Source of the DNA: Collybiopsis luxurians FD-317 M1
Taxonomy: Eukaryota; Basidiomycota; Agaricomycetes; Agaricales; Omphalotaceae
NCBI GenBank assembly: GCA_000827265.1
Contig: KN834777.1
Span: 409,879-473,878 of the forward strand
Direction of reading: 5' to 3'
DNA length: 64,000 bases
The notes beneath the pieces were generated by a model. That model saw nothing but the letters and a program-made list of their open reading frames with translations, made no database searches and had not been told where the DNA came from. Position numbers and translations under genes: made by a program. The first letter of the stretch is position 1. The number at the start of each line of letters is the position of its first letter. This document shows, one piece after another, positions 1-11,445 of the stretch.

Positions 1-325
1 TCGGCGTAGTGGGATCTATCATCATCATTCATGAAATGAACTACGAACGGAAAGAAGACGATTCATTCCCGGGATCCCATTACTGCATGTGGTTTAAACC
101 GTACCTGGTATGTGGCTCGCTCCGAAGACTATGACTGGAAAGGATGGGATGAGTGGTGTGCATGGATTATTTAATCCCGGTCGGACGACAGATGAGTTTG
201 TTCGGTTTTTTGCAAAGTGTCCACGTTGGGCCTCTTATCTCCTTCCCCTCCAAATTACTTCTTTCCTTTGCGATAGCCCGTTGTGGACATTCCGTACGCT
301 TTTTGTCTACCGTCGTTCTGCTACT

Positions 326-1507
326 ATGCCCAGGAAAAATCAAGATTCGGTCGAGAACGTGCCTTTGTTTGCGGCGTCGGCTTTAGAGCCGAAGGAGTTT
401 GAGGAGAAATTGCAGGACCTGGAGGGGTATAGTTATTTGGGCGAAGAGGGATCGCGTCCTAGACGTTGGAGCAAAGCGCAATATTATGGGTTTATCATTG
501 GTATCCAGGCTATCTTGAACGTGTACTTGCTGGGGTTGGTGTTGAATAAGCCTGTGGTGACGAGGTGCCAGCCTGTTGATCATGGGTCGCCTTTGGGTAT
601 CGTATACTGTGAGCGCGAGCGTTCTTCTTTACCTTTTACCTTGTTTTGTTTCGATTTGAACGGGCTCTGGGATATCGTGCTTACTTATCCTCGATCGTTA
701 GCTCCTGCTCAAGAGGCGATCGAATATAAATTGGTCAAGTTTACGTTTGGGTTTGCGGATGAAGTGTCGCCGTATCAGGGACCTCCGTCGCCTGAGATTG
801 ATGAGGCTTGGGCGGCGTTGTATCCTTGTGCGTATCTGTTGTATTTGAGGCGCTGTGTTGGATTGACTGAAAAGATTGTTCAGACCCTGCGGCTGCTGTA
901 CCCAAGTCTGAAGCTGCGAAGATGGCGAATAGGACGTCTCCGATCCCTGGCGATGAGTCTAATTATATAGTTGTATGTCGTGAATTTGTGATCGGGGACT
1001 ATCGGGAAGGGAACGTTGACGTTTTTTTTTTTTTGGATGACAGATTCCGGAGGTCTTCCATACGTTGCATTGCCTGGTAAATAGATCAGCGTGCAAGTCC
1101 GTTTTCTTTCGTTCTGATGTTCTTGCCTTCCATAGAACACGATCCGTAAAGCGTTGCACCCTGAATACTACAACTTTACGGCTACAGAGCTTGATAGGCT
1201 TTTGTTCCGAGAGGAACATATGGATCATTGTATCGACACCCTCAGACAGTAAGCGAGAATTTGACTTTCTATACTCACACCTTCAACGTACGATATCTTT
1301 AGGACTCTGATGTGCTCCGGCGACGTGACGCCTCTCGTGTGGGATTGGGATCCGGAGAGAAACATGACGCTTGGAAGGACGGATACGGTTCACGAGTGTC
1401 GGGACTTTGGTAAGATCCAAGAGTGGGCGGTGGAGCATAAGATGAATGGTACTTTTGACGAGTCTGTTCATCTTCCGAATGATTTGGAGATCCCGGTTAT
1501 ACATTGA
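326..1507 (+). CDS. UstYa-like (DUF3328) oxidase-family protein, 6 exons
   Basis: Proteins of the UstYa/DUF3328 family act in oxidative cyclisation of fungal RiPPs (dikaritins) and related metabolites, and are usually membrane-anchored. Spliced exons at 326-608, 702-827, 884-972, 1044-1076, 1136-1248 and 1303-1507 keep one frame and give 282 residues. Splice sites are GT-AG throughout. One N-terminal membrane helix is visible (YYGFIIGIQAILNVYLLG), followed by the family signature YSPAQEAIEY. Both diagnostic HxxHC motifs are present: HTLHC in the tiny 33-nt exon 3 and HMDHCIDTLRQ at the end of exon 4, followed by LMCSGDVTPLVW. The start at 326 was preferred over an in-frame ATG at 110 because family members begin shortly before the helix. 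No RiPP precursor with Kex2-type repeats is evident nearby, so the substrate is unknown. Family assignment is firm; the reaction is inferred. Confidence 0.85.
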
Positions 1508-1960
1508 TTTGTAAATTGTATGCGTAATTTTTTTTTTTTTAGTTTTTTCTTTCTTTTTTCGTTCAAATATCAAACTTAAAGGTACATGTCAAATAGGTTA
1601 CATTTAGTTCGTTGATAATCTTTCAGGAGTAGAAAAAGGAAATTTATTTCGTGGTTCCTGCTTGGATGTCGTTCGGAATTATGAAGGACTGCGGTTTTGC
1701 TGCAATGACCAGCTGTCCTGTGTCGTGTTGAACCTGAAGTGAAAATCAGGTCAACAAGTCGCGAACGTACCTGGTGAACATTAGTTTTTTTACTCTGTGT
1801 AGCGTTTCGAGAGCGCGCTCAAGATAAGGTTTCCAGGCGTGTAATTGCGCAGAATTGAGCCAGGACGCGTGAAAATTGCGTTGAAAGATTTGCGCCGGGC
1901 GGTGGCGTCCTGTTGTCACGTGACAATTTAGCGCGTTTAGCTTCTTCCTTCCTAACCACG
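1508..1960. other. Intergenic, no gene seen
   Basis: Short intergenic stretch between two plus-strand genes, with T-runs just after the UstYa-like stop (1530-1560). It presumably contains the 3' UTR of the first gene and the promoter of the Kar5-like gene. No TATA box or other clear motif was recognised. Confidence 0.4.
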
Positions 1961-4856
1961 ATGTTCTCCCTGCTCTACTTCGTTATTGGATGTGTATATT
2001 TTGCCCTGCCCGTATCGTCAACGTCAGCCGCTATTGAAGGTATTCAGTGCAGCTTTGTATTCAAAATCATCTTCTATGAATTACATAGGTGCACCCAATT
2101 CATTGACAGCGGGAACATGGACTCAAAGCCATGGCCAAGGTAGACAATGAAGACGAAGGCCGTCAGATTCTTCTGACAGCTTCGAGCATCCAGACTCTCT
2201 CGAAATTTACTCGCGTCGATCTGACTGTTTCAGAAAAGTCACCGCTTCTATGAAATCGCGTTGTTCAGAACTGGCATTGAACGAAGAGGAACGGGTTGTA
2301 TGTGCGTGAACCGGTCCTTCAATGTCGAGGACCGAGGACTGAATACCTCAAACAGCTGCTATTTCTATGACTTTGTGCGAACTGGCCACAGCAAAGCATC
2401 ATGCGCCTATGGAATGCCGAGGGTTTTCAGGCCAATACGAGGACGGATCGGATTCTCCGGCCGATTGTGTCAAGTAAGGCTCCTTGCTGCAGCATATATC
2501 CCAAATCTGACCACGTTCCTCCTAGTGCCTTATCTCGCAGTGCCCAATTCTGGTCAAGCTATTCGGGTTACCTTCGCGAAGTCCGTGAGTTTGTTTCCCT
2601 GCCTAACCTGTGTCGTAACAAGACTGATCAAACAATTTCCAGCTCAATTATGCTTCACGTTCCAAAGAGGGAATGACATCGGTCAGCCGTAGCACCTGGT
2701 TCATCGTCATTCTCGCCTCATTCGTTATCTTAGACGACGCAAAAGACGTTTTTCGGAATATTTCTCTTAACCAAGAGCTTTTCCTCCGCATGATCATAGA
2801 CCGTGAGCGCATGCACGCGATGCAGACTGAAAGATGGTCGTCCAATGTCGACGTACGTTTTTGTCTCTGCTGTATGCTGTGACTGCTTACATCCATTTCG
2901 TGCAGGATCTCGCAAACCTTACAGGCCAGCTTCTCTTTCTGTCCCGAACGGTTCAAACTGAATCGTCCGACGCCGTTGCCCAAGTTCGACGCGACAGTAC
3001 AGAGGTTAGTCAATCCGCTTCTTGACCTAGAGCTTTCTCGATCTGACTATGAACTGTGAAACGTTCGCGTAGGCTCTAGATGTAATCTCGACCTCATTCG
3101 CCGAGTTTCGCACTCAAATCGCCCAAGATCGAGTTTATCAACTAGCCAAGGTAACAATCCGTTTGAATCGTTCCATGACTCGATGCTGACCAGGCCTGTC
3201 GTTCTGATAGATTGATTCCGACCTAGAGGGTTTGTCTGATCGAGTGAGTCCGAAGGGTACACGGCGCGATCTTTTCAAACCCTAACCGTCTTTCCTCAGC
3301 ACATGCGCGAGTTGCAAGGTATCGTACCCCAGGTCGAAGCTAGTTTGCTCTCCTTTCTCGGTCAAACGTTCCAGCTCGCTCATCAGCGACAGGAAGCCAT
3401 TGTCGCTGAATTGACGGTACGTTAATCTCGAGACGGAATTTTTTTTCGGTTATGGATAGGATTCTCATGGTGGTTGTTTCTACGACAGACGACGACCCAA
3501 GGCCAGTGGAGGGTCATCTACAGTGAGTTTGCTGCGATGCAAGAGGTGAGCGTTTGCGTACCTGTTGTTTTTGTGTTATAGGTCTCAACGGTTCGCCCTG
3601 TCGTCTCCGGCCCAGGCAATCTCTCAACTCTCGCTCTCGGCGACCGAGACCGTCTATTCCCTAGACTCCTTATCGAAGCAAACTGCACATGACATCCATC
3701 AAGCGCTTTTACTCGTTTCGCATACGGCAAATCAGCTGGGCGGTGTGCTCGATGATTTGACGGGGAGGGCGTTGGAACAGATGGAGGTGATTGATGGAGT
3801 GGCGGCGGAGTTGAAGGAGAAGCTGGTCCCCCCGCCCCAGCTACCGCCGTCATCGAGGGGGGGAGAAGGTTGGTTCTCGTATGAGAGTGTTAGTTCGGAT
3901 AGGTGGTGGAGGGGGATTGTGGTTAGGATACTGGGTTGGTTGCTTGGAGGTGAGTTCTTTTTGTGTGTTTTCGATTGGGGGATTTTAGGTTTGTTGGGAT
4001 GGAGATGGCTGGGTCGATATATATGTATGATTTTGATGGTGACTCACAACCTTTTCTTTCTCGTGGGCGTTTCCTTTTTTTCAATCTTGTTTGTTCTTTT
4101 CTTTTTCTCTCTACCATCAAGATTAGGTTCTCCGCTATCTGCGTGGATCGATTCTCCCTTCTTCAAGATTCTGGAAATCGTGGGCGCTATCCTGTTTTGG
4201 CTGCTTCGGCGGAGCCTCTCTACTGTTACAGTGAGTTTTTTTTCGGTTTTGATCCCTCTCTACCCCCTTCCCAACTCGTACCGGGCCTCGCCGGTTGGGG
4301 CTTGCTGGTTGCTGAACTTGAGGGGGTTGGTTAGAGCTTTGTCGTTATATGTTTTTCTTGTCGCAAGTACATTCAACGAATCCTCCGTGCATCCGAGTCG
4401 GCAAGTAGTGATCCGGAGAAGGTACCAGCGATAGATTGGTAAGACTTTCGAGAAACTTCGTTCGACCTAGGCTAAAGTCTCGTTACTAGGGCTAAGCGCG
4501 GCTCGTTCGAGGCGATCATAGCGGGTTTTACGGATCCAGACTATCCTCATTTTGCTCCTCAAGGAAGAAAAGTAACCCAAATTGATTCGAATGGGACCGA
4601 ATATGACTCATTGTATCCTCCGCTTCCGCTTCCTCATCGTTATCATCCACGGCGTCATCGACAAGGCTATCCTGATTCTTATTCTGGTTCCAATGGTGCT
4701 GGTTCTGGTTCTGTCGAGGCTTCTCCTCAATATCAATATAAAAGTATTTCTGGACGTTGGGCTCCTCCTACTGCCGTCACCGCTTCTCGTTACCTTGCTT
4801 ATGGTGCCAAGACATCTCGTATACCCGACAGACTGTGCCGTCCTGGATCTGGTTAG
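1961..4856 (+). CDS. KAR5: Kar5/Tht1-like nuclear membrane fusion (karyogamy) protein
   Basis: Kar5/Tht1 proteins sit in the nuclear envelope/ER and promote nuclear fusion after mating. The start at 1961 gives a signal-peptide-like N-terminus (MFSLLYFVIGCVYFALP). Well-supported exons are 2180-2301, 2356-2473, 2526-2584, 2643-2681, 2734-2852, 2906-3004, 3073-3150, 3211-3243, 3300-3416, 3489-3545, 3616-3949, 4127-4230, 4368-4438 and 4490-4856. They splice in frame and show the family's Cys-rich N-terminal region (SDCFRKV, then AISMTLCELATAKHH and MECRGFSGQ). A long helical, coiled-coil-like middle follows, then two membrane segments near the C-terminus (GIVVRILGWLLGG and PFFKILEIVGAILFWLL). A Ser/Tyr/Gly/Pro-rich tail after the second segment is longer than I would expect. 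The joint between exon 1 and the exon at 2180 is not settled. Very short introns and exons are typical of basidiomycetes. Confidence 0.72.
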
Positions 4857-5628
4857 GTACAAGGGCTGATGGCTGTGTACCGATATCAAGGAACGTTATA
4901 TTTTCTACTCGTGCTGGGGCTTGTGTTTTCTGGATTCGGAATAGCTGTTCGTCTGCTTTTTTTTTAACCTTTCGCCTTTCGGCTTCTTTCCTTTCTTTCC
5001 CGGGGCTGTAGATGGAGATGTAGATGTAGACGTGGACTATGGACTATGGACTATGGAGTGGATATGGATATCGTGCGCCTACTAGATAGTCAGGCTTGGC
5101 GATTGGCGCGTTATCAAACGTATTCACTTGCAACCTCTTTTACGAGCTCTGATAGTACGCCCAATCCTCATTACGTTGGAATGATACTTTGATCCGGAGA
5201 GTGATGCTAGTACTAGTACTTGTGCCTGTGGTTGAGTTTCGTTGCCCAGTACATCGCATGAACATGAGATTGGTCTCCAAATGTACATGTCTCAACTTTG
5301 ATCTGTCTAGGACTATGAGGCCTCGAGGTCCAATCTCGAATAATAATGATGTTCGTTGTACCAAGGACAAAGCATGTGATCCACTGCAACCAGGTCCCAC
5401 ACTACGACGAAATGATGGATCAGACGTTATCCAAGATCGCAATTCATGTTCAACTTCCACATAGACTCGCTCAACCGCATTCATCTGTTACCGTGACAGT
5501 GGTCACCAGGGTATCAACAAACCAAGGAAGGCCGATGGATTACTTCATGTCAAAAAACTTCCTTCCTTTCTTTTTCATAAAGAATATCTTTCTTTTGATT
5601 CTATAATCCATCTAGTAGCATGCCTAGG
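4857..5628. other. Intergenic, no convincing gene
   Basis: Only short overlapping open frames occur here, without recognisable motifs or shared exon structure. A small simple repeat (GGACTAT, about three copies near 5033-5056) follows the Kar5-like gene. The distal part is T-rich and probably holds the promoter of the next gene. Confidence 0.35.
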
Positions 5629-7037
5629 ATGCGCTCTTTAACTTTGTATGCGTCTTTTTTCTTCGTAACCCCGCATCTACAGCTGCTTAACGCGGACACA
5701 AAAATAGATTCTTTCTTTCTTTTTGCACATTTGCCGCCGGTTTCAACTTTACCGGAATTCCGTCGACCGCAACGGTGAACGAAACATCTTTTGCAAAGCT
5801 AATTATCGACAGTGGCGATCCAACCTCTTTCAGCCTGCTGCTTAGAAATTCGTTGGATGCCGGTGGAGAAATTCTTGATACCTTTCAATCGGTGACCGGA
5901 ACAGGGACTGGCTTTGGTTTTAAACCAACACAAACTGGGTGCGCCTTTTGAATGCAAATTTTCCCACTGATATTTTGAATCCTGGTTGTTCGCAGAATAT
6001 TCATGATCGAGGTCATATCCAACTTGCAACCGTGAGCATATACTCCTAAATATCTTCTAGTAGTATCTTACTAACTGGCCAACCCAGAATTTCTGAGAAT
6101 CAGGAGCCCGACAACGTCTTTGCAGCAAGTTCTACTTTTAATGTTGTTGCCGCTAACGAAACACAGTCTTCTTCGTATGTTCCACTGTTTCTTCTGCGGC
6201 TCTCCAGTTAATTATCCTTAGAAATGGACAATCTTTTTCTACTACTGCTAGTGCTACGGCCACTGATGTCCCTGAACCCACTTCTACAGTGAGTGCTCTC
6301 GCTGGGAGTTCGAGTCTAACAGTTGGGTAAGTTTGTTTAGAATTCCGAACAGCACCTACTTGACTATATTGTAGAGGAAGCAGCATGTGGGTAAAGCTAT
6401 TTCTTGCCTTTACATTTCTGAGGCCAACATTAGGACAAGGACGGAATCAACATCAGTGTCACTTTCTACCATACCCCTTGCGTCAAGTACATCTGCCGCC
6501 GCAGGACCAGCCAATCGCACAGCGTTTGTTGCTGGCGGAGTTGGGGGTGGTTTAGGGCTGCTTCTTCTGCTTGCTATTATTCTGCTGTGTTTTCGTCGCC
6601 GCAGTATCATCTCAACTCATCCAATGAGTGGCATGATTCGCGATAATGAAGGATCTGCGGATGGAGCTGTCTCTCCCTTTGTGGTGAATCACCTAATGTC
6701 CCTTTCAAAAGGGAAAAATAGACATAAAGCAGCTGAGGAGAGAGGAAACACCCAGCTGGCCCAGCAGAACACGTCACCGGTTGTCCCAGAAATGAGCAGA
6801 CCTTCCCCCCAGAGCCGTATCCAACGGACTCGTTCAATAATCAGGATCCCCATGGATAGGCCAATGGGACCTTTTAATAATGCTTCTGATGAAAGTCCTG
6901 GAGCCAGAACAAGGGAACGGAGTGGCAGGGTTGGGGCGTTTCGTCATCAGGATAGTGGATGGCGAGATCTTCCTCTTACTCGAAGTTCTATCAGCGAGGA
7001 AACTGTTGAACTTCCGCCGGAATATTCTTCGGTCTGA
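5629..7037 (+). CDS. Single-pass membrane protein with Ser/Thr-rich ectodomain
   Basis: Exons can be traced in one frame. An ectodomain contains FNFTGIPSTATVNETS, then SGDPTSFSLLLRNS, resembling the Ig-like 'GDPTSF' module common in agaricomycete cell-surface proteins. A Ser/Thr-rich linker (TSTVSALAGSSSLTVG) follows. The last exon, from about 6433, carries one membrane helix (AFVAGGVGGGLGLLLLLAII) with an arginine stop (CFRRRS) and a ~135-residue cytosolic tail rich in Ser/Arg/Pro. The layout resembles Mid2/Wsc-type wall sensors, but there is no WSC domain and I do not recognise the exact family. The start at 5629 gives a hydrophobic leader (MRSLTLYASFFF) but needs an intron of uncertain borders, so the first 100 bp are tentative. 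Confidence 0.6.
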
Positions 7038-7121
7038 TGTGCTGCTTTAAATATCAAATAGGACAAACAGTTTGCGCTGAGGAGGGGGCTCCTTGAACCC
7101 GAACCATCATCATCTTGGTGA

Positions 7122-7449
7122 TTCCCACTACACCATACTGCGGGGATTTTACAATGCCGGCGGCACAGAAAGCCAGAGGTTTTCCAGAGGTTTGGAACAA
7201 AGAGTCATTTTTTACAATGAGGTTTGTTAAAATAATATCGCCGATATTATTTGAAGATTATCCTTAAATCAAGGATATGTTGAAGTTATGGTGAGGTTAT
7301 TTTCACTTACAAATATTCTCACCACAGTTGCTGCGATGTCATTCTAAAATGCCTCGTTGTGAAAAATGTGAGAATTTTGTTCCAAAGCCCCATAAAACCT
7401 TCGGCTTTCTGCCCAACAGGTATTGTGAATTCCCCAGTGCCAGTGGGAA
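7122..7449. mobile_element. MITE-like element with ~110 bp imperfect inverted arms
   Basis: The left arm, starting TTCCCACT at 7122, is an imperfect inverted copy of the right arm, ending AGTGGGAA at 7449. Matching blocks occur in the same order in both arms: GGGGA..TT.ACAAT, GGCAGAAAGCC (GGCACAGAAAGCC on the left), GAGGTTTT, TTTGGAACAAA and CACAACGAGG. No open frame lies between the arms. This is the structure of a short non-autonomous DNA transposon able to form a long hairpin. Clear target-site duplications were not found, so the superfamily is unknown. Confidence 0.6.
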
Positions 7450-7533
7450 GGATTGTTGGATCTTACATTTATATTATGTAATTTTGATATTTTCATAGAG
7501 GACAAGCTTTATGACCCATGACGGAGTCACAGG

Positions 7534-8564
7534 CATCAGGAAAAAGTTCCATATGCCCAGGCTAGCAGTGGCTAGTCTCAGAGAGTCCAGGTAAGCCTAG
7601 GCCACCCAGGCTGCCTGGGCTGCCCAGGTCAGCTGGAGTGGTCAGGAGACACCCCCCAATTCCTGAGGATCCTGAAGATGCCTGAGGTTTCTATAAAGAT
7701 ATCTCAGAGTGCCTGAGGCTTCCCTGATGATCCCTGGGAAACCCTGAGACTTCAAAGAATAAATTTAAAATAATATTATATCTTACTCTGTTCTCCTACC
7801 ACTCTATCTTACACTCCATCTACTAGCTCTGTATTAACCCTCTAAGCTATAGTATTGCACTATATTGTATGTAATGATAGTTTCTCACCTACTATTCCAT
7901 ACCTACACTTTATAGCACAGTTTATTATATTATTGTATCTAGTATCAGCTTTGTATTAAGCTAACATACTTGAGCACAGTATACTATCAGTATAGTACAG
8001 ACCCTATACATATGTATATAGTATATGTACAATGTTTTATAATGATAGTAAACATATTCTAACTATGGGAAATTTTTTTTGATTGTAGACAGTTCATGGT
8101 GAGGACATCATGTGATTTGTTTTAAAAGCAAAATTCTGTGAATATTTCCAGCTATATAAATGTTCCTTTTGTGTATTTACACAAGATTAATACTTCACTA
8201 TGTGTTTGTGATATAATTTTATATTATTTATATTATTTATAATATTTCTGCTCCAGGGATCCCCAGGGACCCCCAGGGACCCCCAGAGAGCCCTCAAAGA
8301 CATTTCAGAGATACTTCAGAAATCTCTCAGAGAGCTTGAAGGTCTCTAGGATTTTGGCCATAGCCTACACTGCCCAGGCTACCCAGGCTACCCAGAGCTC
8401 CCAGAGGTGCCTAGGCTAAAACCAAAATCCTAGAGAGCCCTCAAAGACACTTCAGAAATCTCTCAGGGAGCTTAAAGGTCTTTAGGAATTTGGCCATAGC
8501 CTAGGCTACCCAAAGCTCCCAGGGGTACCTAGGCTAACCTGGGCCAAGGGTAGTTTTCCTGATG
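7534..8564. mobile_element. TIR element A (CATCAGGAAAA family), non-coding
   Basis: The ends are perfect 11-bp inverted repeats: CATCAGGAAAA at 7534-7544 and TTTTCCTGATG at 8554-8564. Inside, both subterminal arms are GC-rich and built of degenerate CCCAGG/CCTGAGG/GCCTAGG words (about 7548-7745 and 8254-8550). The centre (about 7760-8250) is very AT-rich. The right arm contains an imperfect direct duplication of ~130 bp (about 8268-8405 and 8428-8545). The central block GATTGTAGACAG followed by CATCATGTGA (8081-8115) is shared with element B. There is no open frame, so the element is non-autonomous. Confidence 0.6.
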
Positions 8565-10651
8565 GGAGTTCACTGTGCTCACTTGTAACTACACCACAGG
8601 TCAACAGCTTGTAGGGGGCTGTGCCCCCAAGCCCCCCTTAAGTTGGTGCTCTGCGCCTCCTTACTTAGAAAAAGAAAATAGAACTAATAAACTACTGAGA
8701 ATGAAGTACTCCAGCATATACAATATTTGCACTGGAACATCTATTCATACAATTTTAATCAAAAACCAATGGTAATTGCAGGAAAATGTGATCACACCTT
8801 CAGAGAAGAGTATCTTTACTCCTGACTTTGTGATGCTCTAGTATGATAGGGCTACATAGAGCTGACCATTGGTGAACACTGGAATTTGAAAATTTAAACC
8901 TGCTTTTCACTGATTGAGACTCACAAATAGACATTGCAAAAGTTGGAAGTGCATTGCCATCTTTCAGTGAAAGGTAGATCAAGGTTGGAAGGCCATAGAG
9001 TAATGCAAGGAATACATGCAGTCCTTCCAGCATTCTGGTCAGTTTTTATTCTTTTCTCTAGAGCCATAGATGTGCAATGTGTGATACTAATGGTGCAAGT
9101 ACCATTACAGATTCCTGTTAATGTGTCCAAGGTTTGCAGAATCATGATTAGAGAACCAATCTTTAAGTGCAACTTTGATACAGGTAACTCTTTTGATCAA
9201 ACAGCAACTCATAAGTACTATTCTATTATGTTCTACACAGCAAAATTAATGAATAGAAACAAATGCAAGTAAAGTATGATAAGTGGTATACCACTCATGC
9301 CAAGGCAGAAAAGCAGGTCCGGATGTGCTGGTCAGTACAGGAGCCGGTGCACACTTTGCGCGCTTGAACATGCTAAGTAAATATTAGCTAATAACTTCTT
9401 AAAGGGGACAGGTGTCTATACTGCCTTAATTTCATATATAGGATGCCAGAAGGAAGAAGCTCAGCACTATTGAAGGCCTGGCCCCTTAAAAGGTAAGGGG
9501 CTCAGGGCTCTGAGGCCTAGCCGGCACATCACTCATATATATTTTCAGTATTACTTACTTTGCATTCAGGTTTCAGTTCATAACATGTACCACTAATATT
9601 GCTGATTCCTGAATTGGCATTTGATGCAAGGGATGAGTGCATGTCTGAGGAACTCAAACATGATTTTAATCACTGATATTTCCCCTGCCAGGCTATATCT
9701 CAGACACATTCAGAATTTCTGCTGTGCAATCAACATGTCTACATAAATACATCTAAAATCAAGTATGAGTTGACTTACAAGTCTGAATACTTAGGTTTAA
9801 TACAAGCAGTACTGCACAGCTGACAACTGACTAAAGATCTGCTAGATAGATTCAAACCCAAACTGAGTTTGCCTCTTTTTCAATGTTTTTCCAGTTTTAA
9901 AAATGCACACCTTGATTGTTTTATCTGACAGAATGCCAAGCAGATCAAATTTACATTTTACAACTTATCTGGGCTTTCTGTTACCTCAAAATGATTCAGG
10001 TAATCATGTATGAATTTAATGATAATCAGTCTGCAGTGCAAATAGATTCAATACATGGTTCATATGAATATTGTAATACAACCTTCATTTAGTCACTGAT
10101 GATTTCCTATATAAATGCATTCCCAGTCTTTTCCTAGATGGGATCCTTGAGAGTTAAGATCAATAGAACCACTACATGAAATCACTCAAACAGACAGCTG
10201 GCTCAGGTATTGAATCAATGATGGAAGTAGCCACATGAGCTTTTGACTCCTGTAAAATAGGATCCATCCATGAGAGCGGGCATACCAAGATTCATAGAAT
10301 GAAAACTTATTATTGATTATGGCCACCACTGGCAGCTGAGGAAGCTCATCTAAATTACTGCCATTGTCTAGGGATGTACTCCATTGATATGCTGACTCTG
10401 GGCTAACATTGCCAAAATCTAAGAAATCTTACAATAGGATTTACCATATTGTAGTAGCATGTAATCATCTGGAAATTGAGAGAAATTGGGCTGCTGGCTG
10501 CAATGATCATTGTTATGGTTCAGAGTGTCGTGTTGTATTATCTGGTATCCACAGATCTGCAAATCTTGGATGGCAACCAGAGAAAATGTGAATCAATGTT
10601 CACCTGCACCCCTTGCACCATCAGAAGACCCAGTGAAACTGGCTGCCAATA
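8565..10651. other. CG-depleted transposon debris between elements A and B
   Basis: AT-rich sequence almost without CG dinucleotides, apart from a small GC patch. Near 8609-8640 is a GC palindrome (GGGGGCTGTGCCCCC). At 9322-9331 and 9521-9530 lies a near-perfect 10-bp inverted repeat (GATGTGCTGG / CCGGCACATC) bounding a ~210-bp CG-containing insert. A 12-bp palindrome GTGGTATACCAC occurs at about 9282-9293. The recognised coding remnant, a Helitron helicase, is listed separately. The remainder shows no gene. Confidence 0.4.
8800..9260 (-). pseudogene. Helitron-type PIF1-like helicase C-terminus, decayed
   Basis: Read on the minus strand, the frame from about 9200 downward gives ELPVSKLHLKIGS followed by LQTLDTLTGICNGT and CIPCITLWPSNLDLPF. 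After a frame change it continues ALPTFAMSICESQSVK and VHQWSALCS. These match, in order, the conserved C-terminal part of Helitron-encoded PIF1-like helicases (LKVG.PIMLLRN.., GLCNGT, FIPRI.L.PS, FAMTINKSQGQS, V..HGQLYVA.SR). It is frameshifted, and no Walker A or Rep domain was found upstream (9260-10400), so it is a fragment. Degradation fits the CG-depleted surroundings. Confidence 0.65.
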
Positions 10652-11445
10652 CATCAGGAAAAATAGCTTGAGCTTGGGGTTAAATTATAACAACCTCATG
10701 AAACCTAAGAAGCATAGAACACTTCAAGTACTTAGGTTACCTAGGTTGTCCTAGGTTGTCTCAGGTTACCTGAGGTTACCCCAGGTTGCATAAAGGGTTA
10801 ATAAGTAAAAATAATATATCTTTATATATTACTGTTTGTACTCTACTGTATATAGTGAGCTATTGTACTTGTATAGTAGTAGTAGTAGTAGTAGTAGTAG
10901 TATTGAACTTGTACATATTTTATGTATAGTATATATGGTGTACATTTTTGTCAGGTATTATTCTTTATAATATATTACAGTATACTAGTATTAACCTAAT
11001 ATACTCAAGTACAGTATTTCAGTACAGTAAAGAGCTTATACATGTACATATAGTGTGTATATAGTATGGTATAATTATGATATACTTGTTTTGACCATAT
11101 GAAAATTATTTTGATTGTAGACAGCTCATGGAGTTGCATCATGTGACTTATGTCAAATTTCAGTTTCTATGAGTTATCTTCAACTAAGAAGGTGTCCTTG
11201 TCATGCATTTAGGATAGATTAAAGCATAGGTACATGTATTCAATATAATCTTGCCTTATTTGGTAATATTTACAGCATCATTCCTTAGGTATCCTTGGGA
11301 TACCTGAGGTTTCCCAGGATATTGACATTTCCTAAGTTACCTGAGGTTCACCCAGGTTGCACAGGTCACCTAAGTCACCCAGGTCCCTCAGGTTGCTCCA
11401 GGTTGCCTCCTAGGTAACCTGAGGCTCAGACCATTTTTCCTGATG
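10652..11445. mobile_element. TIR element B (CATCAGGAAAA family), TA target-site duplication
   Basis: Perfect 13-bp inverted ends: CATCAGGAAAAAT at 10652-10664 and its complement ending at 11445. Both flanks carry TA immediately outside the ends, as expected for a TA target-site duplication. The architecture is the same as element A. GC-rich arms of CCTAGGTTGTC/CCCAGGTT words (10730-10795 and 11280-11420) surround an AT-rich core. The core contains GATTGTAGACAG...CATCATGTGA (11112-11146). No coding capacity is visible. The family may belong to a TA-targeting superfamily, but this is inferred from one copy. Confidence 0.62.
10874..10902. repeat. (TAG)n microsatellite
   Basis: About nine uninterrupted TAG units inside the AT-rich core of element B. 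Confidence 0.9.

Noticed and set aside
326..4856. Biosynthetic cluster formed by the UstYa-like gene and its right neighbours
   Set aside because: The next gene is a Kar5-like nuclear fusion protein and the third an unrelated membrane protein; no biosynthetic partners.
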